A DNA stretch of 64,000 bases, from assembly GCA_966211455.1 (NCBI GenBank), contig CBIHNI010000007.1:157847-221846 (forward strand), read 5' to 3'. Under the pieces are notes generated by a model, which worked only from the letters and a program-made list of their open reading frames with translations, did not search any database and was not told where the DNA came from. Position numbers and translations under genes: made by a program. Below, in pieces: positions 50,780-59,074 of the stretch; the first letter of the stretch is position 1, and the number at the start of each line of letters is the position of its first letter. The stretch comes from 21-14-0-10-47-8 sp966211455 (GTDB taxonomy: Bacteria; Bdellovibrionota; Bdellovibrionia; Bdellovibrionales; Bdellovibrionaceae).

Positions 50780-51510
50780 AGCAGGAAAATGGATTTGCTG
50801 CCGTGGTTTTTTTGACGATCCTGCCAGTTCTGCTGGCGGGATTGTTTTTTCTTCTTTTCTCTCAGTACTATTTGAAAAACTGGATGCAGTCTCTGCACAT
50901 CTGTCGGACCGAGCTGCTTGAAACCCAGGCCTCGGTCGGAAAAGATCTGGATCGATTGATGAAGCTGAATCCGCAGGTCAAAGCTCTGCGAATCGCGCTG
51001 AATATCGCTTATATACAACTGGCAGCGGCCATCGCCGCCCAAAATCCGGCCGCAGCGGCCGCGGCCCAGGCCCGCATCATGCAAATCAAACAACAACAGC
51101 GGCTTTTGGCCGGAGTGCAAAAAGCTCTGATCTTTTCAGCCAATAGCAAAATGCTGTCCGGCCCCCTGAAGGTTTCCCGCCGCCTGCGCGAGCAGGATCA
51201 ATGGAACCAAGCGCGGATGCCGGCCCTATTTTCGTTCCGGACTCATCAAATCCGAACCTTTCCAAATACTTTGGCCGTAAAACCGGACAGTCCGGACGCG
51301 CCTCCCGTCTACGAACTTCAAAAGGATTTTACGCAGGCTCAAGCCCTGAACGTTTCTTGGACATCTGAATTTCAAACAAACACGAAAGAGAGATTCGGAT
51401 GGATCCAAAACCATCACAAACTGAAACAAAACTGCAGTGCCAGCCTGAAAGACGACAAAGGCTCTTTTCCGGCAACACTGAACGAGGACAAGCTCTGGTC
51501 GAAACTTTGA
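50734..51510 (+). CDS. TadG-like pilus membrane protein
   Basis: The 258-residue protein has a pilin-like hydrophobic start (ENG-FAAVVFLTILPVLLAGLFF) and then an Ala-rich helix (IAAQNPAAAAAAQARIMQIKQQQ) and a hydrophilic C-terminus with Cys in QNCSASL. GAGGA precedes the ATG. It overlaps the TadE-like gene before it by 46 bp and the small prepilin gene after it by 112 bp. Confidence 0.7.
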   Translation: MDLQRSNFTAPQKILKQENGFAAVVFLTILPVLLAGLFFLLFSQYYLKNWMQSLHICRTELLETQASVGKDLDRLMKLNPQVKALRIALNIAYIQLAAAIAAQNPAAAAAAQARIMQIKQQQRLLAGVQKALIFSANSKMLSGPLKVSRRLREQDQWNQARMPALFSFRTHQIRTFPNTLAVKPDSPDAPPVYELQKDFTQAQALNVSWTSEFQTNTKERFGWIQNHHKLKQNCSASLKDDKGSFPATLNEDKLWSKL

Positions 51511-51626
51511 TTCTTTTCACCGTGCTTTTCTTCCTGTTCGGCCTTCTTCACCACCGCATGGCCGAACAGGATTCGCAAATTCAAAACTTCCACTTTCACC
51601 GAGGTTCTTATGAAAAAAATCGATAA
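51399..51626 (+). CDS. Small TadE-like prepilin in an overlapping frame
   Basis: The 75-residue protein has a 29-residue leader and then ERG-QALVETLILFTVLFFLFGLL, a prepilin cleavage site with Glu at +5, and a short hydrophilic tail. AGAGATTCGG precedes the ATG. It overlaps the preceding gene by 112 bp in another frame and the cpaB-like gene by 17 bp. The pilin motif argues that it is a real gene. Confidence 0.65.
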   Translation: MDPKPSQTETKLQCQPERRQRLFSGNTERGQALVETLILFTVLFFLFGLLHHRMAEQDSQIQNFHFHRGSYEKNR

Positions 51627-52089
51627 AGAAGCCGTTCTGAAATGGCTGAAAGATCCGCGCAACCGCACGCTGGTCATGGCAGTCGCTGTAATGCTGATCG
51701 TGATTATCGGAGTCCAGCTGACTTCGACAACTGCTCCCGAAGAGCAAGGCCCCGCCGCTTCTGCGGACACCTACATCCCGAAAGGCTATGTTCTGGTGCC
51801 GATCGAGCTACAAAATGCCGAGTCTCTTTCTTCATTGATCGGATCGTATGCGGTTGTTGATTTGTTCCGCGGTCCTAGCTCGCAGCGCGTGGGCCGACGA
51901 CTTCGTCTGTTGCGCGCGCCGCTGAACCCACAACAGTTCGCGGTCTTGGTTCCGGAAAGCGAAGTTTCAACTTTGATGTCGACGCCCGGACCTTACTGGG
52001 CAGCCATTCAAAATCCGAAAGATCAGCAATCCACCGAAATCGCTTCCGGTCGTCGTAAATCACGAATCGAATATTTCCAGGGGAACTAA
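51610..52089 (+). CDS. CpaB/RcpC-like pilus assembly protein
   Basis: The 159-residue protein has an N-terminal membrane segment (MAVAVMLIVIIGVQLTS) and a SAF-like region (YIPKGYVLVPIELQNAESLSSLIGSYAVVDLFRG). CpaB/RcpC proteins work with the secretin in Flp pilus assembly. It is shorter than typical CpaB (about 270 residues) because one SAF copy seems to be missing. GAGG precedes the ATG. Confidence 0.65.
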   Translation: MKKIDKEAVLKWLKDPRNRTLVMAVAVMLIVIIGVQLTSTTAPEEQGPAASADTYIPKGYVLVPIELQNAESLSSLIGSYAVVDLFRGPSSQRVGRRLRLLRAPLNPQQFAVLVPESEVSTLMSTPGPYWAAIQNPKDQQSTEIASGRRKSRIEYFQGN

Positions 52090-52090
52090 T

Positions 52091-53047
52091 ATGAAACAAA
52101 TTTTCTCATTCTTACTTGCCTTGACCCTTGCATCTTCAAGTTTTGCCGAAGTCGCCGTTCAGCGTACGACCGACAGCTCTTATGACGATTACAAAAAATA
52201 TCTGGATAAATCCGGCGGGATCAGCTTTTCACAGGCCTACATTCAGCTTGCCAGCGTCACCGAAATGGAAACCCCTCTTCTGGAAAGATGTCTGGAAGAA
52301 ATGTATCTCGGTGCCCCTTCGCAAACGACTTGCCTTTCGGCGGTGAAGTCCTTGGGATCAAAGCCGCTCAATCAATCTCGTCGCGAGGTTCTTTTCTCGT
52401 TTCTTTCAAAAATGGCGAAAGTGAAATCGGCCAATCGCAGCTTCTATCAAGGACTTCGAAACGGATTGTTGCGCACCCATTCTGATTTGGCTCGCACGTT
52501 TCATGTCGATATTCCGGATGCGGCCGACGAGGCCGAACAGGTGAAGGCGCTGGAAATGAAAGCTTGGAAAAATGCCCTGTCGAAAAAATTCCCGATGGAG
52601 GAAGTGTCTCTTTTGATCAACGGCAAAAAGGTCGCGAAACTTTCTGACTGGACGGCCCCGGCCGGTCAGTACCAATGGGCTTTGGTGACCAACACGCACG
52701 AACCTTTTATCCGCATGGGAAGCTTTTCGCAGTTCGCCTCCGAGTCATTGAAGGAGCTGGAACCTTTAGCAAAGGGCAAATGTGCGGACCTGGATCAATT
52801 GGATGCGCAAAAATTCGGGCTTATGAAACTTGAAGTCTTCGCCGATCCGAAATGCATCGCTCAGTACGGCATGAGCACGCCGATCGTCGGAAAGCAAGAG
52901 CATCTGGGTTCTTCAACTTCGATGGTGAAGATGGAGAAATCCAGCTCGCGTCACTGGGTTTGGGGCGCGATGCTGGTGGCCGGTACGGCTTTAGCCTTAG
53001 GTTTGAAAAATAAGAACGTGCAGGTTCAGTGGCCGGGCGCCCACTAA
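52091..53047 (+). CDS. Secreted hypothetical protein of the pilus locus
   Basis: The 318-residue protein has a signal peptide (IFSFLLALTLASSSFA) and a C-terminal hydrophobic segment (HWVWGAMLVAGTALALGL), so it may be anchored at the end. The mature part has four Cys (ERCLEEM, TTCLSAV, GKCADLD, PKCIAQY), which could form disulfides. I do not recognise the family. It starts 1 bp after the cpaB-like stop and ends the first Tad block, converging on the amidohydrolase. Confidence 0.7.
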   Translation: MKQIFSFLLALTLASSSFAEVAVQRTTDSSYDDYKKYLDKSGGISFSQAYIQLASVTEMETPLLERCLEEMYLGAPSQTTCLSAVKSLGSKPLNQSRREVLFSFLSKMAKVKSANRSFYQGLRNGLLRTHSDLARTFHVDIPDAADEAEQVKALEMKAWKNALSKKFPMEEVSLLINGKKVAKLSDWTAPAGQYQWALVTNTHEPFIRMGSFSQFASESLKELEPLAKGKCADLDQLDAQKFGLMKLEVFADPKCIAQYGMSTPIVGKQEHLGSSTSMVKMEKSSSRHWVWGAMLVAGTALALGLKNKNVQVQWPGAH

Positions 53048-54369
53048 ATCAATCGCTTGCCATCGAAAATCAACTCGGTCAGCCGGCCGTCTTCAAACGT
53101 CGATGAGCACTGTTCCCCCCAGTGTTCATCACGATGCGAATGCGGCGCCAGAAGATCTCCTTGGTAAGCCGGGATTCCTTCAGCCGGACTTTCCATCAAA
53201 GCTTTGTAGTTGTTAGGGACCGAAGCTTCTTCGATCGGAGAATCGCTTCCCCACTGCATGCGGATTCCGCTCTTCTGCAGCGCCTGCCAAGGAAAGGCGT
53301 AGGCATACAATTTTCCCAGACTTTCTTTCAACCAGCGCCGATCGGTCAGCCAGTGGCAAGGCTGCACATGGCAGATCATCTCGAACTCTTTCATCAAGGC
53401 GATGGTTTCGGGACGGATGACTTCGGCGTGCTCGACATTGACGACGCCATTGAGTTTCTTTTCCGATTTCACTTTGGCGGCCATTTGCAAAATCAAATGG
53501 GCCGCTTCGTCACCGATGGTGTGGACGCAAACTTCGAACCCTGCACGCCATGTGCGTTCAAAAACCTGCTCGACATCTTTCAAATCCCAAAGGGTCATCC
53601 CCCGATTCATCGTGCCTGGGTAAAACTGGCTGAGATAAGCGCCTTGCGATCCCAATGAGCCGTCAAAGTAAAACTTGATCCCACGGGCTTTCAGATGCGG
53701 TGTCTGTGTTTCGCGCGCTTGCTTTGCTTCACTCAAGGCTCGCTCGAAATCCGGTAGATTTTCGCAGGTGAAATTTTCATCGATGTACAAAGTGAGCTCG
53801 CCATTTTGGTCCAAATCACGAAGCAGATTCCACTGATCGATAAAGCCCGACATATCCCGCACATGCGTGAAACCACGACTGTTCAAATAGCGGACGGCTT
53901 CTTTTAAAAAGTCACGATTCTGCTGGCGTGTATAAGGTGGGATTCGCATTTCCACCTCGAGCTTTACCAGCTCGGTGAAAACTCCGGTTGGAAAACCATT
54001 TTCGTCGCGCACGATCACACTACCTGCCGGTGTCGGCCTTTCTTGCTCGGTTTTATTTAAGTATCCCGCGATCTCAAGAGCTTTTGAATTGAGCCAGGTC
54101 GCATGTCCATCGGCCCGGGAAAAGGCGACTGGAAAATCGGGGAAAGCTTGATCTAAGATTTCTTTGGTGGGCCATTTTTGACCGGGCCACTTGGATTGGT
54201 CCCAGCCAAATCCCACAAGCCATTGTCCGCGAAAATGATGCTTTTCGATTTGAAGATGACGAACGTCTTCGGGCTTTTGCAAATCAAACAGTCGCAATCC
54301 CCGTTGCAACATTCCGGAACCCATCAAATGCAAATGACTGTCATAACAGCGCGGTATCTTCCAAAGCAT
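53044..54369 (-). CDS. YtcJ-like amidohydrolase
   Basis: The 441-residue protein belongs to the Amidohydro_3 family. The metal motifs are YDSHLHLMGSG (HxH), HFRGQWLVGFGWDQSKWP, GIKFYFDGSLGSQGAYLS, CVHTIGDEA and WGSDSPIEEAS. The N-terminal beta-sandwich strands usually found before the HxH (about 60 residues) are missing, so the start may be wrong or the protein is shortened. The substrate is unknown. A terminator hairpin lies right before the ATG and contains its probable ribosome-binding site. Confidence 0.85.
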   Translation of the reverse strand: MLWKIPRCYDSHLHLMGSGMLQRGLRLFDLQKPEDVRHLQIEKHHFRGQWLVGFGWDQSKWPGQKWPTKEILDQAFPDFPVAFSRADGHATWLNSKALEIAGYLNKTEQERPTPAGSVIVRDENGFPTGVFTELVKLEVEMRIPPYTRQQNRDFLKEAVRYLNSRGFTHVRDMSGFIDQWNLLRDLDQNGELTLYIDENFTCENLPDFERALSEAKQARETQTPHLKARGIKFYFDGSLGSQGAYLSQFYPGTMNRGMTLWDLKDVEQVFERTWRAGFEVCVHTIGDEAAHLILQMAAKVKSEKKLNGVVNVEHAEVIRPETIALMKEFEMICHVQPCHWLTDRRWLKESLGKLYAYAFPWQALQKSGIRMQWGSDSPIEEASVPNNYKALMESPAEGIPAYQGDLLAPHSHRDEHWGEQCSSTFEDGRLTELIFDGKRLI

Positions 54370-54372
54370 AAA

Positions 54373-54403
54373 AAAACCCCAGGTTTTTTTAACCTAGGGT
54401 TTT
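54373..54403 (-). terminator. Bidirectional terminator after the Met/Gly-rich gene
   Basis: AAAACCC-C-AGGTT (54373-54385) pairs with AACCT-A-GGGTTTT (54391-54403) with one mismatch. T-runs on both sides make it work in either direction. On the minus strand it ends three bases from the amidohydrolase ATG. Confidence 0.8.
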
Positions 54404-54425
54404 CATTTTGTCTCGATCTTCTTTA

Positions 54426-56465
54426 TTAGCGCGTGCTTGGACCAATCGTGGTTGTCGCCGTACCAGTGCCTGGGAAGACTGTTCCCGGAAGCGTGCTGGC
54501 TGGGATTCCGGTACCTGCTGGGATTCCAGTTCCCGGCATGCCCGGCATGATTGTTCCACCTGGATTGCCATAAATCGAACCTGATCCCAGGTAACTTCCA
54601 CTGGTCGAACCAAAGTTATAGTAACCTCCAGATTGAAGCGACATGATCGCTTGCTGCATACGCATTTGAACAGACTGCATTTCCTGCTGCAAAGCCATCA
54701 CAACGCGTGAGCCATTCATGTAATTTTCCTGGGCACGTTGTTGCATCTGCATTTGCATTTGCATCTGTTGCTGCTGCATCTGCATCTGCATTTGCATCAT
54801 GCTGGATGAATCCATACCCATCATCATCCCATTCATCATTCCGCCGCTGGCCATCATTCCCATTGGGTAACCCATCATGCCACCCATCATCATTCCGCCA
54901 CCCATCATCATACCACCGCCGGCCATCATTCCCATTGGGTAACCCATCATTGAGCCCATCATCATGCCGCCCATGCCACCCATCATGTAGCCCATCGGCA
55001 TTCCGCCACCCATCATCATTCCGCCGCCGGCCATCATGCCCATCGGGTAACCCATCATGCCACCCATCATCATACCACCGCCGGCCATCATTCCCATTGG
55101 GTAACCCATCATTGAGCCCATCATCATGCCGCCCATGCCACCCATCATGTAGCCCATCGGCATTCCGCCACCCATCATCATGCCACCGCCGGCCATCATG
55201 CCCATCGGGTAGCCCATCATCATGCCGCCCATACCGCCCATCATGATTTGACCACCGACGAACATTCCAGAGCCTGCCATCATACCCATTGGATAACCGG
55301 TATAAAGACCTCCACCAAACGGAGTTCCAAAGAAGTTCGAAGGATAACCGAAGGCTCCTCCGACACCGCCATAGCCATTACCACAACCAAATGCTCCAGA
55401 TCCCATTCCACCGTTCACGGCTCCATAGAATCCACCACCACCGCCCATTCCCGCGGACAGTGCACCCATGATAAATGGGAAACCGTAACCGAAAGAAGGA
55501 TAAGTCTGAGTTGGATAACCCAAACGCGAGTTCTGAGTGGCTGTGTACTTTTGCAGGTTGTTTCCAAGGATCATCGAACCCAAACCCAAAACCGTGTTGG
55601 TGATCACACCGCCCCAGTTTGGTTTCGAGCTCTGATAAGAATAACCGGAACCGCGGATCATACATTCAACGCAACCACCCTCGGTCGATTCTTTCTTCTG
55701 TTCTTTTTGGTAATCGCGGATGGCAGTTCGCATTTCGCCCTTCAGATCTTTGATGCGATCTTTCAGTGCCAGCTCGGCGGCTTCAAGATTCTCAACTTTC
55801 GTTCTCGAATCGGCGATTTTCTTTGTCAGATCCTGGTAAGCCGTCAAATTTGTGCGGCAAACTTCTCCACTGAAGCCTTTTTCAATTCGAGCATCAGCCA
55901 CGTCGCAGGCCGAAGTCAAAATGCGGCCACCTTTGTTCTCATCGCAGACTTGCTTGAACCAGTCAGCCGGCTTGAAAGGCTTGATTTCTTTTCCGTTACC
56001 GCTCGTGGTCGCTGTCGATTCTGCTGCTTTGCTTTCATTTGTCTCGGCAGCCGGCATGCGAGACTGCTCGCCAACATAACCTTCGACATACGAAACTTTG
56101 CGAGGAGGAGCACCTTCGTATTCGTAACAGTTACGAATCGATTCGACGTGATCCAAGATGCGGCTCAAGTAATCGTCTTTGAATCCGCGTTTTTCCAAGG
56201 CTTCTTTGGCGCGCTTCTGTTTGCTTTCCAGTTCTTTGCGTTTTGATTTTTCTTCGGAAAGTTTTGAACGAAGTTCTTTCAGATCGTCGTTTGCATCATT
56301 GATGTCGTCGATCTTGTCTTCTGCAGCATCACCGATGTCTTGCTGATATGGGCAGGCTTGCATCCCCATCGACATTCCGGTTCCATACATTTGAGCTCGG
56401 CTCGTTAACGAGAGGCCCAAAAGCATGCCAATGACAATTGATGACCGCATGAAATTTGTCTTCAT
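54426..56465 (-). CDS. Large secreted Met/Gly-rich repeat protein
   Basis: The 679-residue protein has a signal peptide (ending near LTSRA-QMYG). Residues 40-100 are a charged coiled coil. A Ser/Thr/Lys-rich linker and a second helical region follow, with Cys pairs (QACPYQ, IRNCYEYE, CDVADAR, CVECMIRG). The middle third is Gly-rich (GGGGGFYGAVNGG), and residues 390-555 are Met/Gly repeats such as GYPMGMMAGGGMMMGG and MGSMMGYP. A Gln/Met stretch (MQMQMQMQQQQMQM) and a Pro/Gly/Thr tail end it. No known domain is seen. It could be a surface structure or adhesive. Confidence 0.8.
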   Translation of the reverse strand: MKTNFMRSSIVIGMLLGLSLTSRAQMYGTGMSMGMQACPYQQDIGDAAEDKIDDINDANDDLKELRSKLSEEKSKRKELESKQKRAKEALEKRGFKDDYLSRILDHVESIRNCYEYEGAPPRKVSYVEGYVGEQSRMPAAETNESKAAESTATTSGNGKEIKPFKPADWFKQVCDENKGGRILTSACDVADARIEKGFSGEVCRTNLTAYQDLTKKIADSRTKVENLEAAELALKDRIKDLKGEMRTAIRDYQKEQKKESTEGGCVECMIRGSGYSYQSSKPNWGGVITNTVLGLGSMILGNNLQKYTATQNSRLGYPTQTYPSFGYGFPFIMGALSAGMGGGGGFYGAVNGGMGSGAFGCGNGYGGVGGAFGYPSNFFGTPFGGGLYTGYPMGMMAGSGMFVGGQIMMGGMGGMMMGYPMGMMAGGGMMMGGGMPMGYMMGGMGGMMMGSMMGYPMGMMAGGGMMMGGMMGYPMGMMAGGGMMMGGGMPMGYMMGGMGGMMMGSMMGYPMGMMAGGGMMMGGGMMMGGMMGYPMGMMASGGMMNGMMMGMDSSSMMQMQMQMQQQQMQMQMQMQQRAQENYMNGSRVVMALQQEMQSVQMRMQQAIMSLQSGGYYNFGSTSGSYLGSGSIYGNPGGTIMPGMPGTGIPAGTGIPASTLPGTVFPGTGTATTTIGPSTR
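54911..55234 (-). repeat. Tandem duplication of 162 bp inside the Met/Gly-rich gene
   Basis: Positions 54911-55072 and 55073-55234 are near-identical: more than 100 bp match without change and the rest differs by a few substitutions. Each copy encodes 54 residues. More degenerate copies lie on both sides. Confidence 0.85.
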
Positions 56466-56579
56466 TGTTTACTCCTCAAACACTGATCCATCATCCTGAT
56501 CGACACAAAGACGCGTAATCTTAACCCTAAACCTGAGAAATCTTGCGTAGATACTCTCTTCAATCTTACACTAAAACAG

Positions 56580-57689
56580 ATGCAGAAACAGACCATTCTT
56601 TGTGTGGACGACGAAATAGACAACGTACAAGCTCTCGAGAGGATCTTTCGAGCGAAGTACACTGTCCTTAAGGCTACGTCGGGAAAAGAAGCTTTGGGAA
56701 TTCTCGACCAACATCGAGGTCCAGTTTCTTTGATCATCACCGACCAACGCATGCCCGAAATGACCGGGGTCCAGTTCCTGTCCCATACGATCGAAAAATT
56801 TCCCGACACGATTCGCATCCTTCTCACCGGCTACACGGACATCGAATCGATCGTCTCGGCGGTGAACACCGGACAGATCTCGCGCTATTTGACGAAGCCC
56901 TGGGATCCGGTCGATCTGCAAGCCACCGTCGATCAAGCGGTCGAAAGATTCGTCATGTCACGCGAGCTGAAAGAAAAAACTTTAGAGCTCGAAAAGGCCT
57001 ACGCCGAACTGAAAACTTTGGATCAAGCCAAAAATCAGTTTATGGTTCTGATCAATCACGAATTGAAAACTCCGCTGACCGCGATCCTGAGCTTTTCGGA
57101 TTTGCTGCGCGAAACGAAGATGACGGACGAGCAAGCGCTTTGCGTGGATCGTATTCAACGAAGTTCCGATCGCCTGAAAGGTTTGATCGAAGATGTTTTG
57201 GTCGTCGTCGGCTCGGAGACGAAAACTTTAAGGGCCAAGCCGCAACCTTTCGAAAGCGCATCTTTGGATTTAAGACTGCCCGCGCCCTTGCAACAGCTTC
57301 TAAATCGCAAATCGCAAAGTTTGAAAATCGACATTCCCGAAATGAAGATTGTCGCCGATCAAGCGATGATCCGTCAGATTCTGTTTCGTCTTTTACATAA
57401 TGCCATTAAGTTTGGCCAAGAAGGATCCGTTGTCGAACTGGCGGCCGAGCGAACCACCCCACACCGGGTGCGCTTCACCGTCTCCAACGAGGGTATTCCA
57501 ATTTCTCCGCAAGTGATCGATAAAATCTTGAAGCCTTTCTTTATCGACGAAGATGTGATGAACCATTCGGCCGGCATGGGTTTAGGTCTGACCGTCTGCC
57601 AAGCGATCTTGAAAGCTCATAGCAGCCAGCTGAACATCGACAATCGCGATAGCGGCGTCCAAGTCAGCTTCGAACTTCCTTGTCTGTAA
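56580..57689 (+). CDS. REC-histidine kinase hybrid protein
   Basis: The 369-residue protein begins with a receiver domain (ILCVDDEIDNVQALERIF, LIITDQRMPEMTG with the phospho-acceptor Asp, YLTKPWDPVD), then a coiled linker, the HisKA H-box (INHELKTPLTAILSFSDLL) and the ATPase domain (LLHNAIKFGQEG, GMGLGLTVCQAI). It has no membrane segment, so it senses an internal signal. It is transcribed alone, just before the cpaC-cpaF block, and could control it. Confidence 0.92.
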   Translation: MQKQTILCVDDEIDNVQALERIFRAKYTVLKATSGKEALGILDQHRGPVSLIITDQRMPEMTGVQFLSHTIEKFPDTIRILLTGYTDIESIVSAVNTGQISRYLTKPWDPVDLQATVDQAVERFVMSRELKEKTLELEKAYAELKTLDQAKNQFMVLINHELKTPLTAILSFSDLLRETKMTDEQALCVDRIQRSSDRLKGLIEDVLVVVGSETKTLRAKPQPFESASLDLRLPAPLQQLLNRKSQSLKIDIPEMKIVADQAMIRQILFRLLHNAIKFGQEGSVVELAAERTTPHRVRFTVSNEGIPISPQVIDKILKPFFIDEDVMNHSAGMGLGLTVCQAILKAHSSQLNIDNRDSGVQVSFELPCL

Positions 57690-57811
57690 AAGATGGCCGG
57701 CTTCGTGTCCGGATCCGGACAACCTCCTTAAATCCGACTCTGAGATCGAATTAAAGCGCCCGCAGCATGAAGCCAGGCTTGCTTTTCCGATCTTCTATCA
57801 GGAGGTCGATC

Positions 57812-59074
57812 ATGGCTTTGTTTTCGTTGTTCTTAGCGCTTTTCACAAGCGGTTCGCTTTGGGCGCAGGAAATTATTTTGAAACCTGGTGAAACTAAAAC
57901 TCTGCCGGCATCCGGTAAGGCCTGGGTCGAAAAGTCGAAAGTGATTCAGCTTTCGGATAACGGCCGTGGCTTTGTCATCCGCGGAGTTAAACCGGGAACT
58001 TCGCTTTTGAAAATCGGCAAAAAATCTTATGACGTTTCAGTGCTTTCGCCGTCGCAAGAAAAAGCGTGGCGCAAGCTTGAAGGGGCGGTTCACAAAACTT
58101 TGGGTTTGCAGCTGGCGATGAAAGACGGTCAGGTTCGGGTGCAAGGTCAGCTGATCCGCTGGGCCGACTGGGAAACCTTGTACCGCGCCTGCAAAGGCAA
58201 TGACTGCGATTACGTCATGGAAGTCAGCATGAAAGACAGTCTTCGCGAGTACGCCCAGAAAAAAATTGGGTCGCTGTTTCAGCAACATGGTTTACCACCG
58301 CAAAATTTGATGTTCGATGAACAAATTCAAGCCTTGGTTTCCGATAAAGGTGAAGTTTCGGTGCGCGCGACACGCCTATTGAAAGCTTTAGGAGTGCAGA
58401 CGATTGCGACCGCATCGAATGTCGATCTCATGCCGCTTGTGCGCGTGCAAATCACCGTTGCCGAAGTTCGCAAGAACGAAGCTTTAAGCTATGGGATCAA
58501 ATGGCCCGGCATGTATTCAGCACAAGTCCTAAATCGTTATGTTCCCGACACCAACCAAGAACCCATGACCGTGCGATTCTTAGAGCAAAAGGGTCTGGCA
58601 AAAGTTTTGGCAAGCCCCAATATTCTTTGCCGCAGCGGCAAGGAAGCGAACTTTTTCGCCGGCGGAGAGTTCCCGATTAAAATCATCAATTACAAAATCC
58701 AGGACGTGGTGTGGAAAAAGTACGGGATATCGATGACGGTGAAACCGGTCGCCGACTTCTCTGGCAAGATGAGTATTTCAATCGAAACCGAAATCAGCAG
58801 CATCGACAAATCCCGCGATGCCGATGGTGTGCCGGCCCTTTTCACCAACAAAGTGCAAAGCCACTTTGAGCTGAACGGTCCACGGACCATCGCCCTTTCC
58901 GGCTTGATCAAAAATGAGCAGGCCGAATCCGGAGAAGGCTTACCGGGCCTTTCTCGTATTCCAATTATCGGCGCACTTTTCGGAAGCAAAGATTTTATCG
59001 ACAATCGGACCGAGCTTGTTGTGTTTGTGAAGCCAGAGGTGATTTCGCCTGGATCGTTGGAGGCGAACCTATGA
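57812..59074 (+). CDS. cpaC: CpaC/RcpA secretin of the Tad pilus
   Basis: The 420-residue protein has a signal peptide (FSLFLALFTSGSLWA) and the secretin-pilotin N-domain (EIILKPGETKTLPASGK, GFVIRGVKPGTSLLKIG). The C-terminal secretin core has RVQITVAEVRKNEALSYGIKWPG, ANFFAGGEFPIKI, and SGLIKNEQAESGEGLPGLSRIPIIGALFGS. ATG at 57812 follows a perfect AGGAGG; the longer frame from 57767 is not needed. It forms the outer-membrane pore for Flp pili. Confidence 0.93.
   Translation: MALFSLFLALFTSGSLWAQEIILKPGETKTLPASGKAWVEKSKVIQLSDNGRGFVIRGVKPGTSLLKIGKKSYDVSVLSPSQEKAWRKLEGAVHKTLGLQLAMKDGQVRVQGQLIRWADWETLYRACKGNDCDYVMEVSMKDSLREYAQKKIGSLFQQHGLPPQNLMFDEQIQALVSDKGEVSVRATRLLKALGVQTIATASNVDLMPLVRVQITVAEVRKNEALSYGIKWPGMYSAQVLNRYVPDTNQEPMTVRFLEQKGLAKVLASPNILCRSGKEANFFAGGEFPIKIINYKIQDVVWKKYGISMTVKPVADFSGKMSISIETEISSIDKSRDADGVPALFTNKVQSHFELNGPRTIALSGLIKNEQAESGEGLPGLSRIPIIGALFGSKDFIDNRTELVVFVKPEVISPGSLEANL

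Noticed and set aside
54840..55260. Regularly repeated DNA that might be taken for a CRISPR array
   Set aside because: The repeats are in frame, adjoin each other without unique spacers and encode Met/Gly motifs of one protein.
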